Assembly: GCA_000231825.2 (NCBI GenBank) | Contig: JH720304.1 | Span: 756,978-820,977, forward strand | Direction of reading: 5' to 3' | DNA length: 64,000 bases | Source: Tetrahymena elliotti 4EA | Lineage: Eukaryota; Ciliophora; Oligohymenophorea; Hymenostomatida; Tetrahymenidae | Shown here: piece after piece, positions 1-12,800 of the stretch | How the letters are laid out: every line of letters starts with the position of its first letter | Numbering within the stretch: position 1 is the first letter of the stretch | Notes under the pieces: model-generated | What the model was told of the DNA's origin: nothing | The model's database searches: none | What the model saw: the letters and a program-made list of their open reading frames with translations, nothing else | Position numbers and translations under genes: made by a program

Positions 1-1596
1 TTAATATAATTGGAAAAAACTTCATATTATTTTAAAAGAATCAAAGTAAGAGAATTCTTTTTATTTTTTGAAATTTAATTTTCCATAAACTCAAAACAAA
101 CAAAAAAACAAGTAATCATCTCAATCTATGTTTCAAGGTTCAATTAAGTTAATGTTTATGCAGATATTTTAATTAAATACTAATCACATAAAACCAATTA
201 TATTTACTTAAGCACCCACTAAAAGCTTCATAATTTACTTTATTAAGCATTGTTTAATTAAAATTTCAAATAATTTTAAAAAAATGCAAAATCATTTTGT
301 TCAGATTAAATATTTTAATTAGACTAGTAAATACAAATAATTTATTAGAGTCTATTAAATTCAAGCTATGAAAAGGAAAAAAGGCTAACATTAAGTATTT
401 CTATTATTAGAATAATTTATTTTTTATCAATAACAATTTTTACTTATAGATAAAATAGAACTTTTAATTAAATTCATAAGCTGAAGTAAACTAAAATCGT
501 TTACTTATTTTAATTTCTTTTAAATGATATTTGCTTCTTTAATTTTGAATTTTATTATTTTGCATTTTATTTTATAAAATTAAAAGATAATATGGTAAAA
601 TAAAAAAATTAAAATTCAACTTCAAATTATTAAATTTTTTAAACAAGAAAATAATCAATTTTTAAATAAAGAATTTAAAAATAGTTTTATGAGATGTTAA
701 ATTAAAATTTAGAAATTTTAATACATTTGAAATCTTTAATAAAATAATCAATTAATTTTTATTTTATGAATGAATGAGTCAGTTAACTATGAAAATTTAG
801 AGTGAAATATTCTAAAATCCTCATTGAATTAAAATAAATTTTTATTTTTAAATTAGCTAGAAAATGAAAGTTTAAGATTATTTTTTTGAATACATTCTTT
901 TAAATGTTTTTTTTTGTCAAATAAATTTGAAAATTAATTTTTTTATTTTGTGGTTTTTAGTTTAATTTAATATTCTTTTAAAATAAGTATCTCAATCAAA
1001 GTAAAACATTTTTAAACTTTAATTTAAATTGTATTAAATGAAAATAATTTTTTATGAAAATTTTCTAAAATAATTTTTAATTTATTAGATTTTTCTATTT
1101 TATTGCCATAAATTTTACAAACTAATGATAATATTTAATTGAAATTACTTTAAAATAGAAATTGTCCCAAAAAACGGTATAACAGAGACAAAAATGTTTA
1201 TAATAAAAATAAGGGTAATAATTAGTTAAAATTTAAAAATGTAATTATTGGTTTTTTTGTTTTAGGAATTTTCTGTCTTTTAGGTTTAAAAAATGTGAAA
1301 GTTCTTAACAATTTTCTAAGTATTATAGGACAGATAAAGCTAAATTGCTATAAAAAAAACTATATGAGAGAGCAAATATTTCTTCAAAAATTCTATGATG
1401 ACAAATATATTCAAAATGTTAATGATTTATAAAGAAAATGATCAAACAAACGAAGTTTGTTTCTTTCTAAAAATACATTCACACTTATTTATTTTCTAAA
1501 AAGATTGTCAATTAATTAAAAAGAAAAAAAGAGAAAGATTTTTTATTTCTTTTAATAATTTCAATAAAGATACTAACTAATATTTACCATTTCAAA
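1..1596. other. AT-rich non-coding stretch upstream of NFS1
   Basis: No open frame with coding character was found on either strand under the ciliate code. The stretch is made of A and T runs. It presumably holds the 5' flank of the cysteine desulfurase gene that follows. Confidence 0.6.
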
Positions 1597-3732
1597 ATGA
1601 TCAAAAAAATTATTCAATCAAGAGGACTTTTCAATTTGTTGAGAGCTCCATTTTCTTCAGAACCCTGTAATAAGCAACATCAATACATTTTTAATAAAAT
1701 TAAAAATGACTTACAATTCTACTTTTAAATTTAATTTTTTAATCAATCTATCACATAATATGATTAAAGCATTATAATCAGGATTGTATGAAAATTTACT
1801 TGAAAAATGAGATTTTTTAGCATATAAAAATATATTTTAAAGAAGCGGTATATTAAATATTCAATTTTTTACTTGAAATTATTATAGTGTTAGCTCCAGG
1901 AAAAGGATAAAGCACAAATGGGCATTCTATTTATTTAGATTTTCAAGCAACAACACCATTAGATTTTAGAGTACTTGACAAAATGATGCCTTATCAAACA
2001 AACATGTATGGAAATCCTCATTCTAGATCTCATGAATATGGATGGACTGCTGAAAAAGCTTCTGAAGATGCTAGAGCTTAAGTAGCTAGCCTTATAGGAG
2101 CTGATCCAAAAGAAATTATTTTTACTTCAGGTGCAACTGAATCTAATAACTAAGCATTAAAGGGATTAGCCTCTTTTTATGGAAAGAAGAAGAAACATAT
2201 TATCACAACTTAAATTGAACATAAATGCATTTTGGATACATGCAGAAATTTAGAAGAATAAGGTTATGAAATTACTTATCTCCCTGTTTAAAGTAACGGT
2301 TTAGTTGATGTAGAAGTTTTCAAAAACGCTATTCGTCCTGATACACTTGTAGCTTCTGTTATGTTAGTTCACAATGAAATAGGTGTAATTTAAGATATCA
2401 AAACATTAGGAAAAATATGTAGAGACAATAAAGTTTTCTTCCATACAGATGCTGCCTAAGCACTTGGAAAGATACCTATCAACGTAGATGATATGTACAT
2501 AGATTTAATGTCAATGTCTAGTCATAAAGTAAATGATAATCAATTATTAAATAAATTTACTTGAAAACAAACAATTTTAGTCTTCAAATATTAATAAAAC
2601 TTTAATTCAAATAACAGGTATATGGACCTAAGGGTATTGGTGGTTTATATGTTAGAAGAAAACCCAAAGTTAGAATTTTACGTAATGATTACTAATAATT
2701 AAATAAATAAGCTATTTTTAAATAAAACTTTAATTTTTATTAGCTATCATCAATGGTGGTGGACAAGAAAGAGGTTTAAGAAGTGGAACTCTTGCACCTC
2801 ATGTAAAATTATTAAATAATAGCAACAATTTATCAAACAAAATTAAGGACTTTTTACTATAAAATTAATTTTTAAAATAATAAGTTGTGTGTTGGCTTTG
2901 GTGCAGCTTGTGAAATTGCTTAAAGAGAAATAGATAACGATAAAGCACATATTTAGAGATTATCAGATAAGTTTATGAGAGAAATCACTAAACGTATTCC
3001 AAATATATATATTAATGGTGATAAGGTAAATTATTTTTTAAAGCAACTATCAATGATATTTAGAATAAAAAAGAAAAATTCATTTCTAAAAAGCTGACCA
3101 ATGTGTTTAATTTATATTTGGATTTGAGTTGAATAAAAGCTATAGCTAATTACACTAAACTAATACTTTTTTCTAATTAATTTACCTGATTTTCTGATTA
3201 AGAAATTTCTTGAAAAGCGAAAAATTTTACCAGAAAATTAAAAAAAGAAGCAAATCTGATAAAAATTGTTGATTTACTTTATGTCTTTTTCCTTATATTT
3301 CTAATGAAATATTAATGATAATTATTTTATCTAAAAGAATCAAAGATACATCGGCAACTTAAATATTTCCTTTGAATTTGTTGAAGGTGAAAGTTTGATG
3401 ATGGGTATCAAGCAATGTGCTGTATCAAGTGGATCTGCTTGTACTTCTGCTTCTCTTGAACCTTCCTATGTCTTAAGAGCTCTTGGTGTAAATGAAGAAT
3501 TAGCTCACACTTCATTACGTATCGGATTTGGGTAATAACATATTTTATTTTTACTAAATTATTCATTTCCTAAATTTACATTAACAGCCGTTTTACAACT
3601 GACGAAGAAGTTGACTATTTCATTAATCTTCTCTCTGATAAAGTAGCTAAATTAAGAGAAATGTCTCCTCTTTGGGAAATGGTTTAGGAGGGTATTGATA
3701 TTAAAGATATTTAGTGGTCCTAACCTCATTGA
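1597..3732 (+). CDS. NFS1: mitochondrial cysteine desulfurase (NFS1/IscS family)
   Basis: PLP enzyme that takes sulfur from cysteine and passes it as persulfide to the iron-sulfur scaffold in mitochondria. Seven exons: 1597-1666, 1888-2528, 2618-2681, 2744-2802, 2885-3025, 3338-3531 and 3588-3732, giving 437 residues, the usual size for eukaryotic NFS1. The N-terminus ([20 protein letters not shown]) is basic and looks like a mitochondrial presequence. Seen in order: [11 protein letters not shown], the GNPHSRSH segment, [23 protein letters not shown] with the PLP lysine at about residue 237, [12 protein letters not shown], and the mobile loop [21 protein letters not shown] with the catalytic cysteine at about residue 360. 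All catalytic residues are present. TAA and TAG occur in frame as Gln. The intron at 3026-3337 is the longest. Identity is secure; exon edges are inferred from GT-AG and frame. Confidence 0.95.
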
Positions 3733-4872
3733 AAAAAATTTTAAATTTGCAATTTTAAATATATATATTTACTATATATTACTATTTAGTAATTTAAAGC
3801 TATGCTATCACTTCAAATATTAGTAAAATTAATTTTTATCAATTAGACTACTCTTTTCTTGCAAAAATAAGCCATTTACAAAAAACAGATGCAAATCTTT
3901 TTAACAAATTAAATTTATTATTTTTGTGAATCAAGGATAAATATATTTATTTGGAAGGGACTTTACTGACTTAATTTTATTTAAAATTAATTTAACTTTA
4001 AAAAGTATTAGATCTAATCAAAATAACAAAAAATGAACTTAAATGAAAATTTTATTTCCTTTTAAATATGATATAGATTATATTTGGATGATGATAATAA
4101 TAATTAATCACTTTAATAAATAATTGCAATTCAAGTAAACACAAATCTTTTTCATTTACTAATTAAATACTTATAAATTTAAATAAAATATATTTTTTTA
4201 ATTAAATATTAGCAAAGATATTTTTGCTTATTTAATTTATTTATTTAAATTTGGTTTTTAACATTTTACATATTTTAATTAATTATTTTTGCATATGAAA
4301 GATAAACACATTTATTTTAAACAAAATTACCTTTTGCTTGTTTAATTAATTTTCACTTTTAAGAAAATATTAAAGCTACCTAAATAACAAAATGAACTTA
4401 AATGTAAATTTTATTACCTACAAAATACTGATTTAAATATTTTTAGAGTTCAAATTTATTCAAATTGTATTATTTTCAACAATTATTAAAAATAATTTAT
4501 TTATTTTTTTGAATATCAATTATTTTTATGATCAATAGATTTATTTCAACTTTTTTATTATTTTCATTCAGCCATTTAATTATTCACTTCTTAAATAAGA
4601 AAGATATTAATATTTATGAAGTGAAATTATTTCTATACATTTATAATGGATTTTACTACATACTTTGTTAAGATAGTTAATTTAATATCACTATTTTTAA
4701 CATTTAAATCTAATATATTTTAATATTTTTCATTTAATAAGCATATTTATTAATAAAAGAGGAGAAATTGAAAATTCAAAATAATTGTTTGAATATTAAT
4801 CACAAGATTTCAATTATTTTGAATATATTGTTTTAAATTAAATGATTAAAAATAAATAAGAAAATTAAATTG
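3733..4872. other. intergenic, with an imperfect direct repeat
   Basis: No gene is seen. Two segments, about 3936-4060 and about 4300-4420, resemble each other; both end in an ACAAAATGAACTTAAATG-like core (4026 onward and 4386 onward) followed by AAATTTTATT. The copies differ at many positions, so the duplication is old. Confidence 0.5.
3936..4420. repeat. imperfect direct repeat, spacing about 360 bp
   Basis: The left copy is about 3936-4060 and the right copy about 4300-4420. Both read a GATAAA(T/C)A(T/C)ATTTATTT-type start, an AT-rich middle, then AATAACAAA, AATGAACTTAAATG and AAATTTTATT in the same order. Repeat boundaries are approximate because composition is so AT-rich. Confidence 0.45.
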
Positions 4873-6035
4873 ATGAGTGTTTATAATTTAAATAGGAACC
4901 CTATTATTTAAACATCTTCAAACACATACATTCCTGTGAGTTTTGAGGATAAAGAAAATGTATTTGATGCAGTAAATATGTCATTGAATGGAAGCTCTAG
5001 ACATGAGTAAGGAAAGGTTCCAAGGCTAGAAATATCACGTACAAGAAGCTTTTCAAGATAATCAAGTCCGAATAGTAGCTTTAGAACTTAAACCGAAAAT
5101 GAGGCAAACAACACTTTGCTTCACTATACTAATTCACTATAGCAACATTTAAATACTTAGATGTCAAGTGTTTCTAGGGATTATGCAAAAAAACAAATAC
5201 CTATTCCAAAACCTTAAAACCTTCCTTAGGCACCTTCATCTAGGTCAAATTATAGTGTAAAAGATATAGTTAATGGAACATAAAATAATTTATATAACTA
5301 CGCTTATCAGCCCTAGAGGACAAAGAGGAGTTTGAGTGGATAGATTTATTAATCTCCATCATATGAAAATATTTAATAAAAATAATATTTCCCTGATTAC
5401 TCTCTTGAGTATTCTTGCAATTTTTCTTCTAATGGTGGCAATTATGGCCTACCTTAGGATTCTATTTTAAATGAAAGCAGAGCAGTTATATCTAAGGAAA
5501 CCGATAATTGCATATAGGACTACAAAGAAAAGATGAAAGAACTAAGCAAATTTTTTGATGAAAACAAAGCTTTTGAACAAGAAGTTCAATCAAATTTAAA
5601 AAACCTTTAATATTTAGGATGTAATTATTATTGAAATTTTTATTATTTAAAATTTGAATTTAAATGACTGTTTATTTAAAATCATTTACTTATTATCTTA
5701 AATTAATAGAAAGAAAGCAAGATATCATATCTGATTGCATAAAAGATTTAGATGATTTATATTTCAAATACAAAAAAGAAAGTAAATATGATGATACTGC
5801 TAATCCAGTTGTAGAAATCACTGATGTCAGCACTTAAAACTATATAACATAATAAAAAAATGAAGTATCTAATTAAGACATAATAAACTGTCATAGTTCT
5901 TAATATGATTTCAGTGACTTCTAAGATAGGAAGTCTGTTTAAATTATTGAAGGAGATTACAGTATCTCATATAAAAGCTAAAGTTAATGTGATATAATTA
6001 ACCAACAACCATCAGTTAATGATTTTGATTCCTGA
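4873..6035 (+). CDS. hypothetical Ser/Gln/Asn-rich protein
   Basis: Two exons (4873-5620 and 5710-6035) joined by an 89-nt intron give 357 residues ending at TGA. No known domain is recognised. The first 200 residues are low-complexity, rich in Ser, Asn, Gln and Pro, with scattered basic clusters (SRTRSFSRQS near residue 60). From about residue 210 there is a helical, charged part (KEKMKELSKFFDENKAFEQE) that runs across the splice site into QRKQDIISDCIKDLDDLYF and could form a short coiled coil. The tail is acidic and Gln-rich. The start is the first ATG of the open frame. The intron preserves frame and helix character, which supports the model. Function unknown. Confidence 0.7.
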
Positions 6036-6699
6036 AATTAAATAAAGACATAATGAACGAATATTTTCAATATAATCCATAATTTTTAAAATAAATATAA
6101 AATAGAAGAATCTGGTCTACAAACAGTCCCATTTAATTAACAAAATTTCTATATTAATATATTATCAATTTGTTTATATTATTTGATTATTGTAAGCTAA
6201 GACACTTTCATTCCTTAGAAAATTAAAAATAGCCAATGATATTAGTCATTTAAAGTTAGCTAAAAGACTAATATTAGATATTTTTAATATTTTGAAATAA
6301 TAGCAATTCAATTCATTTATCTGGCTTTTGTATTTAAATCTTGATGAATATTTTATTCGATATGATTTCCATGTTTCATTGTGATGGCTTATCCTATTTT
6401 TAAAATTATCACAAAAAACAAAAAATTTAATTCTTTCATTTCCTTTCTCTTTATTGTTTACATTCAAGATTCATCATTCTTGAATTCAGCAAGTAATTTA
6501 GAATTACATAAATTTTTTATACAGGATTTTTCAAAAAAAGTAAAAAGGTCATCATATCACTCTCTCTCTCTTTCTAAATATATCTCAATTTATCAAATTA
6601 TCTTTTAAGTATTATAATGAATTGTTTATTGACTGTTAACATAATTAAAAAATTTACAAAAAAAAGTAAAAATTTTAAAAATAATCAAATTAAATAAAT
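6036..6699. other. intergenic region without recognisable gene
   Basis: Short standard-code open frames on both strands near 6246-6608 have no domain, no helix pattern and no coding-like composition. Nothing else is seen. Confidence 0.5.
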
Positions 6700-8565
6700 A
6701 TGAAAAGCAATTTTCCATAATAGCAAATTGATTTTTTTCCTTATGGAAAATTCAGAAATGCTTTATAAGACTCTATCAATGATGGATCATTTTATTTTGC
6801 ATTATTAGTGAGCTTTAGCTTCTTAATTCTTATTATTCTATGCTATGTTTATAAGGCTCATCTCTATAAAAAGTAGGGTTATTTAAAAGTAGAAAAGAAC
6901 TAGTTGAGATATTTATTTAGAGATCCATAAACTAGTAAGAATAAGAGAGGAGGTTAGCATAGAAAAAGACTACTATCTTTAATGACTGATGATTACGATG
7001 AAGAATATCAACAAGAATTGCGTGTTTATCAAAATAAAATCAAGTCTTAAAATAATTAAAAAAAAGTAGTTTAGTCATAAAAACCGAAGATCAATGGCTA
7101 GAAATCATTTAGAGATTCACTTAAAAAGCCATTAAGCTAAAATGGACGAGTTTCATTAAGCTCTAAAGATGAAGTGACAATTCATGAATAATAATAACCA
7201 GAAGAGGATTTATAATTATAAAATTAAGAGAATATCTTAAAAATAAATGTGGATCTATAGGCAAAAAGTTAAGATTATTAATTGACAAAAAGTGGTCCTT
7301 TTTTTAATGATTAATAAAGCCAAGTTGTGACTGCTTTAGCTAGTCCAACAAGAAATAGCAGTGAAAAATAGTAGATGCTTTTTAGATAATAAAGTAATCT
7401 TGATCAAAATAATTAAGCCGACCATAATTTCAAATCTATTGGAAACAGTTTCAGCTCAGCACCACGCTCTCATAGATATTAGTCTACTTCAGATACTACA
7501 TCGATAACTCCTTAATCTATAAATTGCTCTTAGATATAGCCTTAATCAGTGAATTAAAAGCTAGTTGATTCTTTTACAAATATTGTAATAATTCAAGAAT
7601 AGTCTAACCCAAACAAAGGATTCTCTAATTTTAAGGAGAATAAAAACAATTATTAACAAAACCCTTAGCAAGAATCAGTTCAAAGTAATAGAAAAGAGAG
7701 TAATTTATTTACAATCTAGAAAATAAAGTCTCCAACAGGTGAAACAGAAAAAGCCGTTAAAAAGAACTAAGATTTTATTGTAGCTCTTGAGAAGGAAATG
7801 GAGAAATAAGAAGAAAATGCTCTCGATTTATCATTTCATAAAATTGCTGATTCTAAATAATCAAGTTTCTGTTAAAGACTCTCTAAAAATTGGAAAAGAA
7901 CTTTCCAAAGCCACTCTATCCTATTTAACACATTTAAGGAAGACATGATCATCTTTCCTAGATACCTTAAAGTCCTTTTGATTTGTCTCTTTATCAATTT
8001 GAAAATCTTTGCTGGTAGCTTTATATAAATATACTTCTTTAACAAAGAAGTGGAAAGATTGCAATATAAATATCTATACAGATCAGACCACATCATGCAT
8101 CTTGAAAAAATACTTCCAAAGGAGGATTTTACTTCAGTAACATATGAAATCGCTTTAAATGCTGGAGTTACATTTATACTCACATTATTAATTGGTATAC
8201 TCAGTTATGCAGCAAAAGCAGAAAAAGACATAATATTTATTAATTATAACAACCAGTAATTGCTAAACAATATTAAAGTTATTTAAGATATATAATCATA
8301 TAAATTATTTGTAGGTCTAATAGTTTCTTTCACTCTTGGTTCTTTTACCTTCTTACAATACATTTCAGTCATTCAATTAATAAATTTAGAATTTGTTAAG
8401 AGATGGCTAACTATTGATACTATTATATTTTTAGTCTATTTTTGTTTATTTGATCTTATTTATCTAACCTTCCTCTCTTTAATTAAAGCCGCCTCAAAAA
8501 CATCTGCTAGATGCCATATTATGCACAGATATCTTCTCAAAAAGCTATCATGGTGGTCAGTATGA
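6700..8565 (+). CDS. five-pass membrane protein with long Gln-rich cytoplasmic-type loop
   Basis: One uninterrupted frame of 621 residues ending at TGA. Residues about 35-55 form a first membrane segment (FALLVSFSFLILIILCYVY) followed by basic residues. Residues about 60-400 are hydrophilic and rich in Gln, Asn, Ser and Lys. The C-terminal third has four more hydrophobic segments: near 422-445 (LKVLLICLFINLKIFAGSF), 484-504 (ALNAGVTFILTLLIGILSY), 537-556 (LFVGLIVSFTLGSFTFLQYI) and 572-594 (IDTIIFLVYFCLFDLIYLTF). Positively charged residues flank the first and last segments. No family is recognised and no pore, enzyme or receptor motif is visible. The lack of introns in 1.9 kb is unusual for this window. 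Confidence 0.75.
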
Positions 8566-9899
8566 AAACCAATTAAATATCCTATTGTTATATGTATCAT
8601 AATTAATTAATCTAGTAAATATATATTTATTTTAATAAAGCTTGTTTAATGATCTTTTTTAAATTTATACTGATGCATGGTCACCCATTCATTTTTGTTC
8701 CCAAACTTTCAACTAATTCAAAATAAATTAAAATATTTATTCTCTAGCATACATTTAGATAAATCGCTATTTATTTTACTTTTTTTATTTTGAATTGATA
8801 AAACCAAAGTTTGAAGCTCTGATTATCTTTATCAATTAATGATGTCAAAATCAAATATCCAAATACAGATTTTTAATATTTTTACATCAAAAATACTAAT
8901 TCAATAAATAATAAATATATAAATAATAGAATAATGATTATAAAATTAGAAAGCAAAAACATTAATAGAAGTAAATATCTTTTTTGTAAAGATTTTACTC
9001 AAAATTTAATTAGGTTATTAAAAATGTCTAAGTTAAGTAAGTAATGAAAACAAAAGAAAATATTCATTTTTTAATGTAGTAATAATTCAATGAATCCCTC
9101 TTTACTCATCTGACTACAATAGAAGATAAACATGCATTCCAAGTGCGGATTTTAGGGTTCTATGAAAGGTTAACTGGAAAATTTGTTTGTGTTTTCAAAT
9201 AATTAAACTTTTTTGAATGAAAAAATAAATAAATAATACTGATAATAAATAAAATATTGTATTAATTATATTCTCTCAATAGATGAGAGTGGCCTGAATG
9301 AGAGATGTTTCTCAACCTATTTTTGGATACCAAGATGCAGGAATCCTAAGATTCATAGAAATGTAATTCATTATCAATATTAAATTTAATTATTATTTTT
9401 TCTGAAGGCAAAAAATTATAAATAATTTTAATTAAAACTAAAAAATTATTTATAAAACTTGATTTATTTTAGAGACTTACTTATCTTTAATATTTTTATT
9501 TGTTCTTAAAATATTTTCAAAATAAATAAACAATATAAATTTTTAATACTTTTTTTATTGGTTACTGGTAGGTCAATTTTAATATTTTTTTCTATTTCAT
9601 TTTATAGTGATATCTAAATGAAAAATAATTTTAAAGTCTTGTATTTTTTTATTTTAATTAAATTTTGATGAACTTACATTAATAAATTTTACAATCTTTA
9701 CAAGTAAATTATATTAAGGATTTGTGGTTGCTGTTTGGGAATTACAATTACTTTTAGAATGAATGCTCACCATAATTCATTTGTAAAGTTATTAGAATTA
9801 CATATTTTTTAATATTTTTCACAATTGTAGGATATTTTTAATTAATAAAAAAAATTATAAGTTCCTCTTAATTTATTAGAGCATTAATTAAGAAGAAAA
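8566..9899. other. intergenic region with weak exon-like fragments
   Basis: Two short stretches look more protein-like than the surroundings. The frame from ATG 9043 reads MKTKENIHFLMQQQFNESLF and later QVRILGFYERLTGKF, then meets TGA near 9220. The frame from ATG 9296 reads MRDVSQPIFGYQDAGILRFI, but a TGA stands immediately before it, so the two cannot be joined by a simple intron ending at the AATAG before 9284. They may be exons of a small gene with unusual splicing, or a decayed gene. No product is assigned. Confidence 0.35.
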
Positions 9900-12800
9900 A
9901 TGGGTTGCAAATAAGCAAGTTAGCTTTATTCATCAAACTAAATCCAAAAATTAGATGAAGACATAATTATACATTTCCTTAAATAGAATGAATATGAATA
10001 CAAAAAAGTTTTAGAAAAAGGAGATTTCTCTTATGTTGTTATTGCATTTTCTTACAAGCTATGCTGCTAAGTAGTCATAAGGATATTTAAAGATTTAGAA
10101 AGGTAAGGTTAAAAGACCTTGCAATAATTTGAAAGAAAAGTTTAAAGCATGCAAAAATTGAAAAATGAGAGATATGTTTTGAGGTTTGTTGAAAAAATAT
10201 AGGATGAACAGTAAGGATTAGTTGCTATAATTACTCAGCATTATGACAGTAATATTTATTACATCATTAGCATTACCTCATTTTAATAATTACAAAGGTA
10301 ATTTAACTACAATCCTTGAGCTAAACAAGCTAAGCTTAGAGTAGATAATAGCTATTACCTACTAATTGATGAAAGGTCTAATAGAGTTGAAAGATAATGG
10401 TATAATCCCGAATTATATTAGCTCAGATAGCTTTTTATATAGCTCATCTTAGAATCAGTTTTTATTAGGTAAAAGTTTTATATATAAAAAGCAAACTGAA
10501 TACTTATACAATTTATACAAATAGCTGATTATGAATTAGCAAATGCTACAGAAAGTTTTTCTTCATTTAAAACCTAAGATGTAAATTGAGTTTATTTTTT
10601 CTTGCAACTAAGTATTTTTACTTTTTATTAAGTCATCTGTGAATTTCAATCGCTCAAGATCTTTAGTAACAACTTAATAATCAAAATCAAGCAATATAAA
10701 TGAAAAAGTAAGTATTTATTTAAAGAGTATTAACTTAACTATTTTTTTATTTAAAATAGATTGATTTGTTTTCTATTGGGATTCTTTTGATAGAAGCTAT
10801 TTTATAAAGAAAGCTATCTGAAAAAGAATGTTTAGATTTAGAAAAATAAAATTTACTAGAAGTATTTCCTTTCTTGCAGAGATCAAAACATTTTCATTTC
10901 ATTAGTTAAGTCATATTAAAAATGATAGATCCACATAAAGAATAAAGGCTTTCGCTAGAAGGTCTACTCAAAAATTTATTAGAATTTTCTGTAAATGAGA
11001 ACTCCTTAAACCAGTTAAAATTCTAAAAATATAAAAAGCTTTTAGTCAATAAAAAAAACATAGAAGATATCTCAAAAGCTATTGATCATGAAATTCTAGA
11101 AATCAATCTTGGGTATTTATTTACTTATCGAACTAATTAATTTATTATTTAAATCATAACTCCAGATACATTTTTTTATTTTAAACCAAATTATTTCCTA
11201 AACCTACTATTGAATTATTGATGGCAAGCAACTTCATAAAAATTTAATTAATCCAAATTGGAAAATATTTTTTAGATTATTTTTAGTTAGTATTTGTTAA
11301 GAAATAAAAATAGAGATTAACTTAGAATTTGAAACTTATTATTTTTTGTTAATAAAACAAATGCCATTTATTTTAAAAATTTATTTTTCTTTAAACATAA
11401 TCTTCAAAGTTTAAAAAAAAAATAATTTTAATTTATTATTGATAGAGAAATTACTTAGAATGAATTAAATATTGGGAAAAAAAGTTAAATTTTTTCTAGA
11501 AAATTTTTAATAAGTTCTTTTTCCTCATTTTTCTTAAGTAGTGCTTAACTTTCTCTTTTTTCCTTGAAAAATCAATATTCAATCATAAATTAGTCATGAA
11601 ATTAATTAAAAACGACATCCTGACTAAAAGTATGCTAAAAAATTCATTTTAACTATTTTAAGTTTTTTAAGTTTAACAATAAGTTTAAAATAAGGAAATT
11701 TAATTAGAACCTAAAAGATTTTTAAGCAAATTTAATTAATTCATTCATTAACAATAAGTTTAAAATAAGGAAATTTAATTAGAACCTAAAAGATTTTTAA
11801 GCAAATTTAATTCATTCAATTTTAAACTTTTAATTTGATTTATGAATGAATTAATTTAATTTATTTTTTTTAAATTTATAAAATTTACTTTTAACAGAGA
11901 AAGCTGTATTGGTAAAGATGGAGTGAAAAATATTGGATTAAATTTGGGAATGTGTCGAAATATGTTTTAATTAAATCTTAATCTTTAGTAATTTCAACTT
12001 TCAATTTATTTTATCAAGTTCTATTAAATTAAAGATTTAATAATTATGAAAAGAAATTGTTTGAAAGAGCTTTTTCTTTAATATCTATTAAATTACTTTT
12101 TAATTTACAATTTAAGTTTAAATTATTTATTTTAGTCTAAATAATTTGGGTTAAGAGGGAGCAAATTATATTTGTGATAGCATAGAAAAATGCCAAAACC
12201 TTACAGTTTTAAATTTAAATTTAAGGTTGATTTTTAGTTTTAATTAAATTAAATAAAATAATTTATTAATAAATTAAGTTTCAATTAACTTGGTGTAGAA
12301 GGAGCTAAGGCTGTCTCCAACAGTTTATAAAAATGCTAGAATATAACCCATTTAAATCTGAATTTATAGTAATATTTTGAACAATCTAAACAAATTAATT
12401 TTATATTATTGATAGCAATAATATCCTAGGAGCAGAAGGAGCAAAATATATTGGAATACTGTTATAAAAGTGTCAAAATATAACTAATTTAAACCTAAAT
12501 TTGAAGTAAATTACAAAAAATCTTCAAATATTTAAATGAAAAAATAAAAATTTTCTTAGTCAAAATAGACTGGGAGCCAAAGGAGTAAAAAATATTGGTA
12601 AGAGCTTAGAAAAATGCTAAAATATTACAATTTTGGATCTATCTTTAAGGTATTTATTTGAAAATTATTGAATAATAAATATAATTTATTATTTTTTTGG
12701 AGATCAAATAAGATATTTAAATTAGTATGAATGTGTAAACTTTTCTCATATTTTTTAACATTCACTACAATCAAAATTTTTTAAAAATTGATTGATATAT

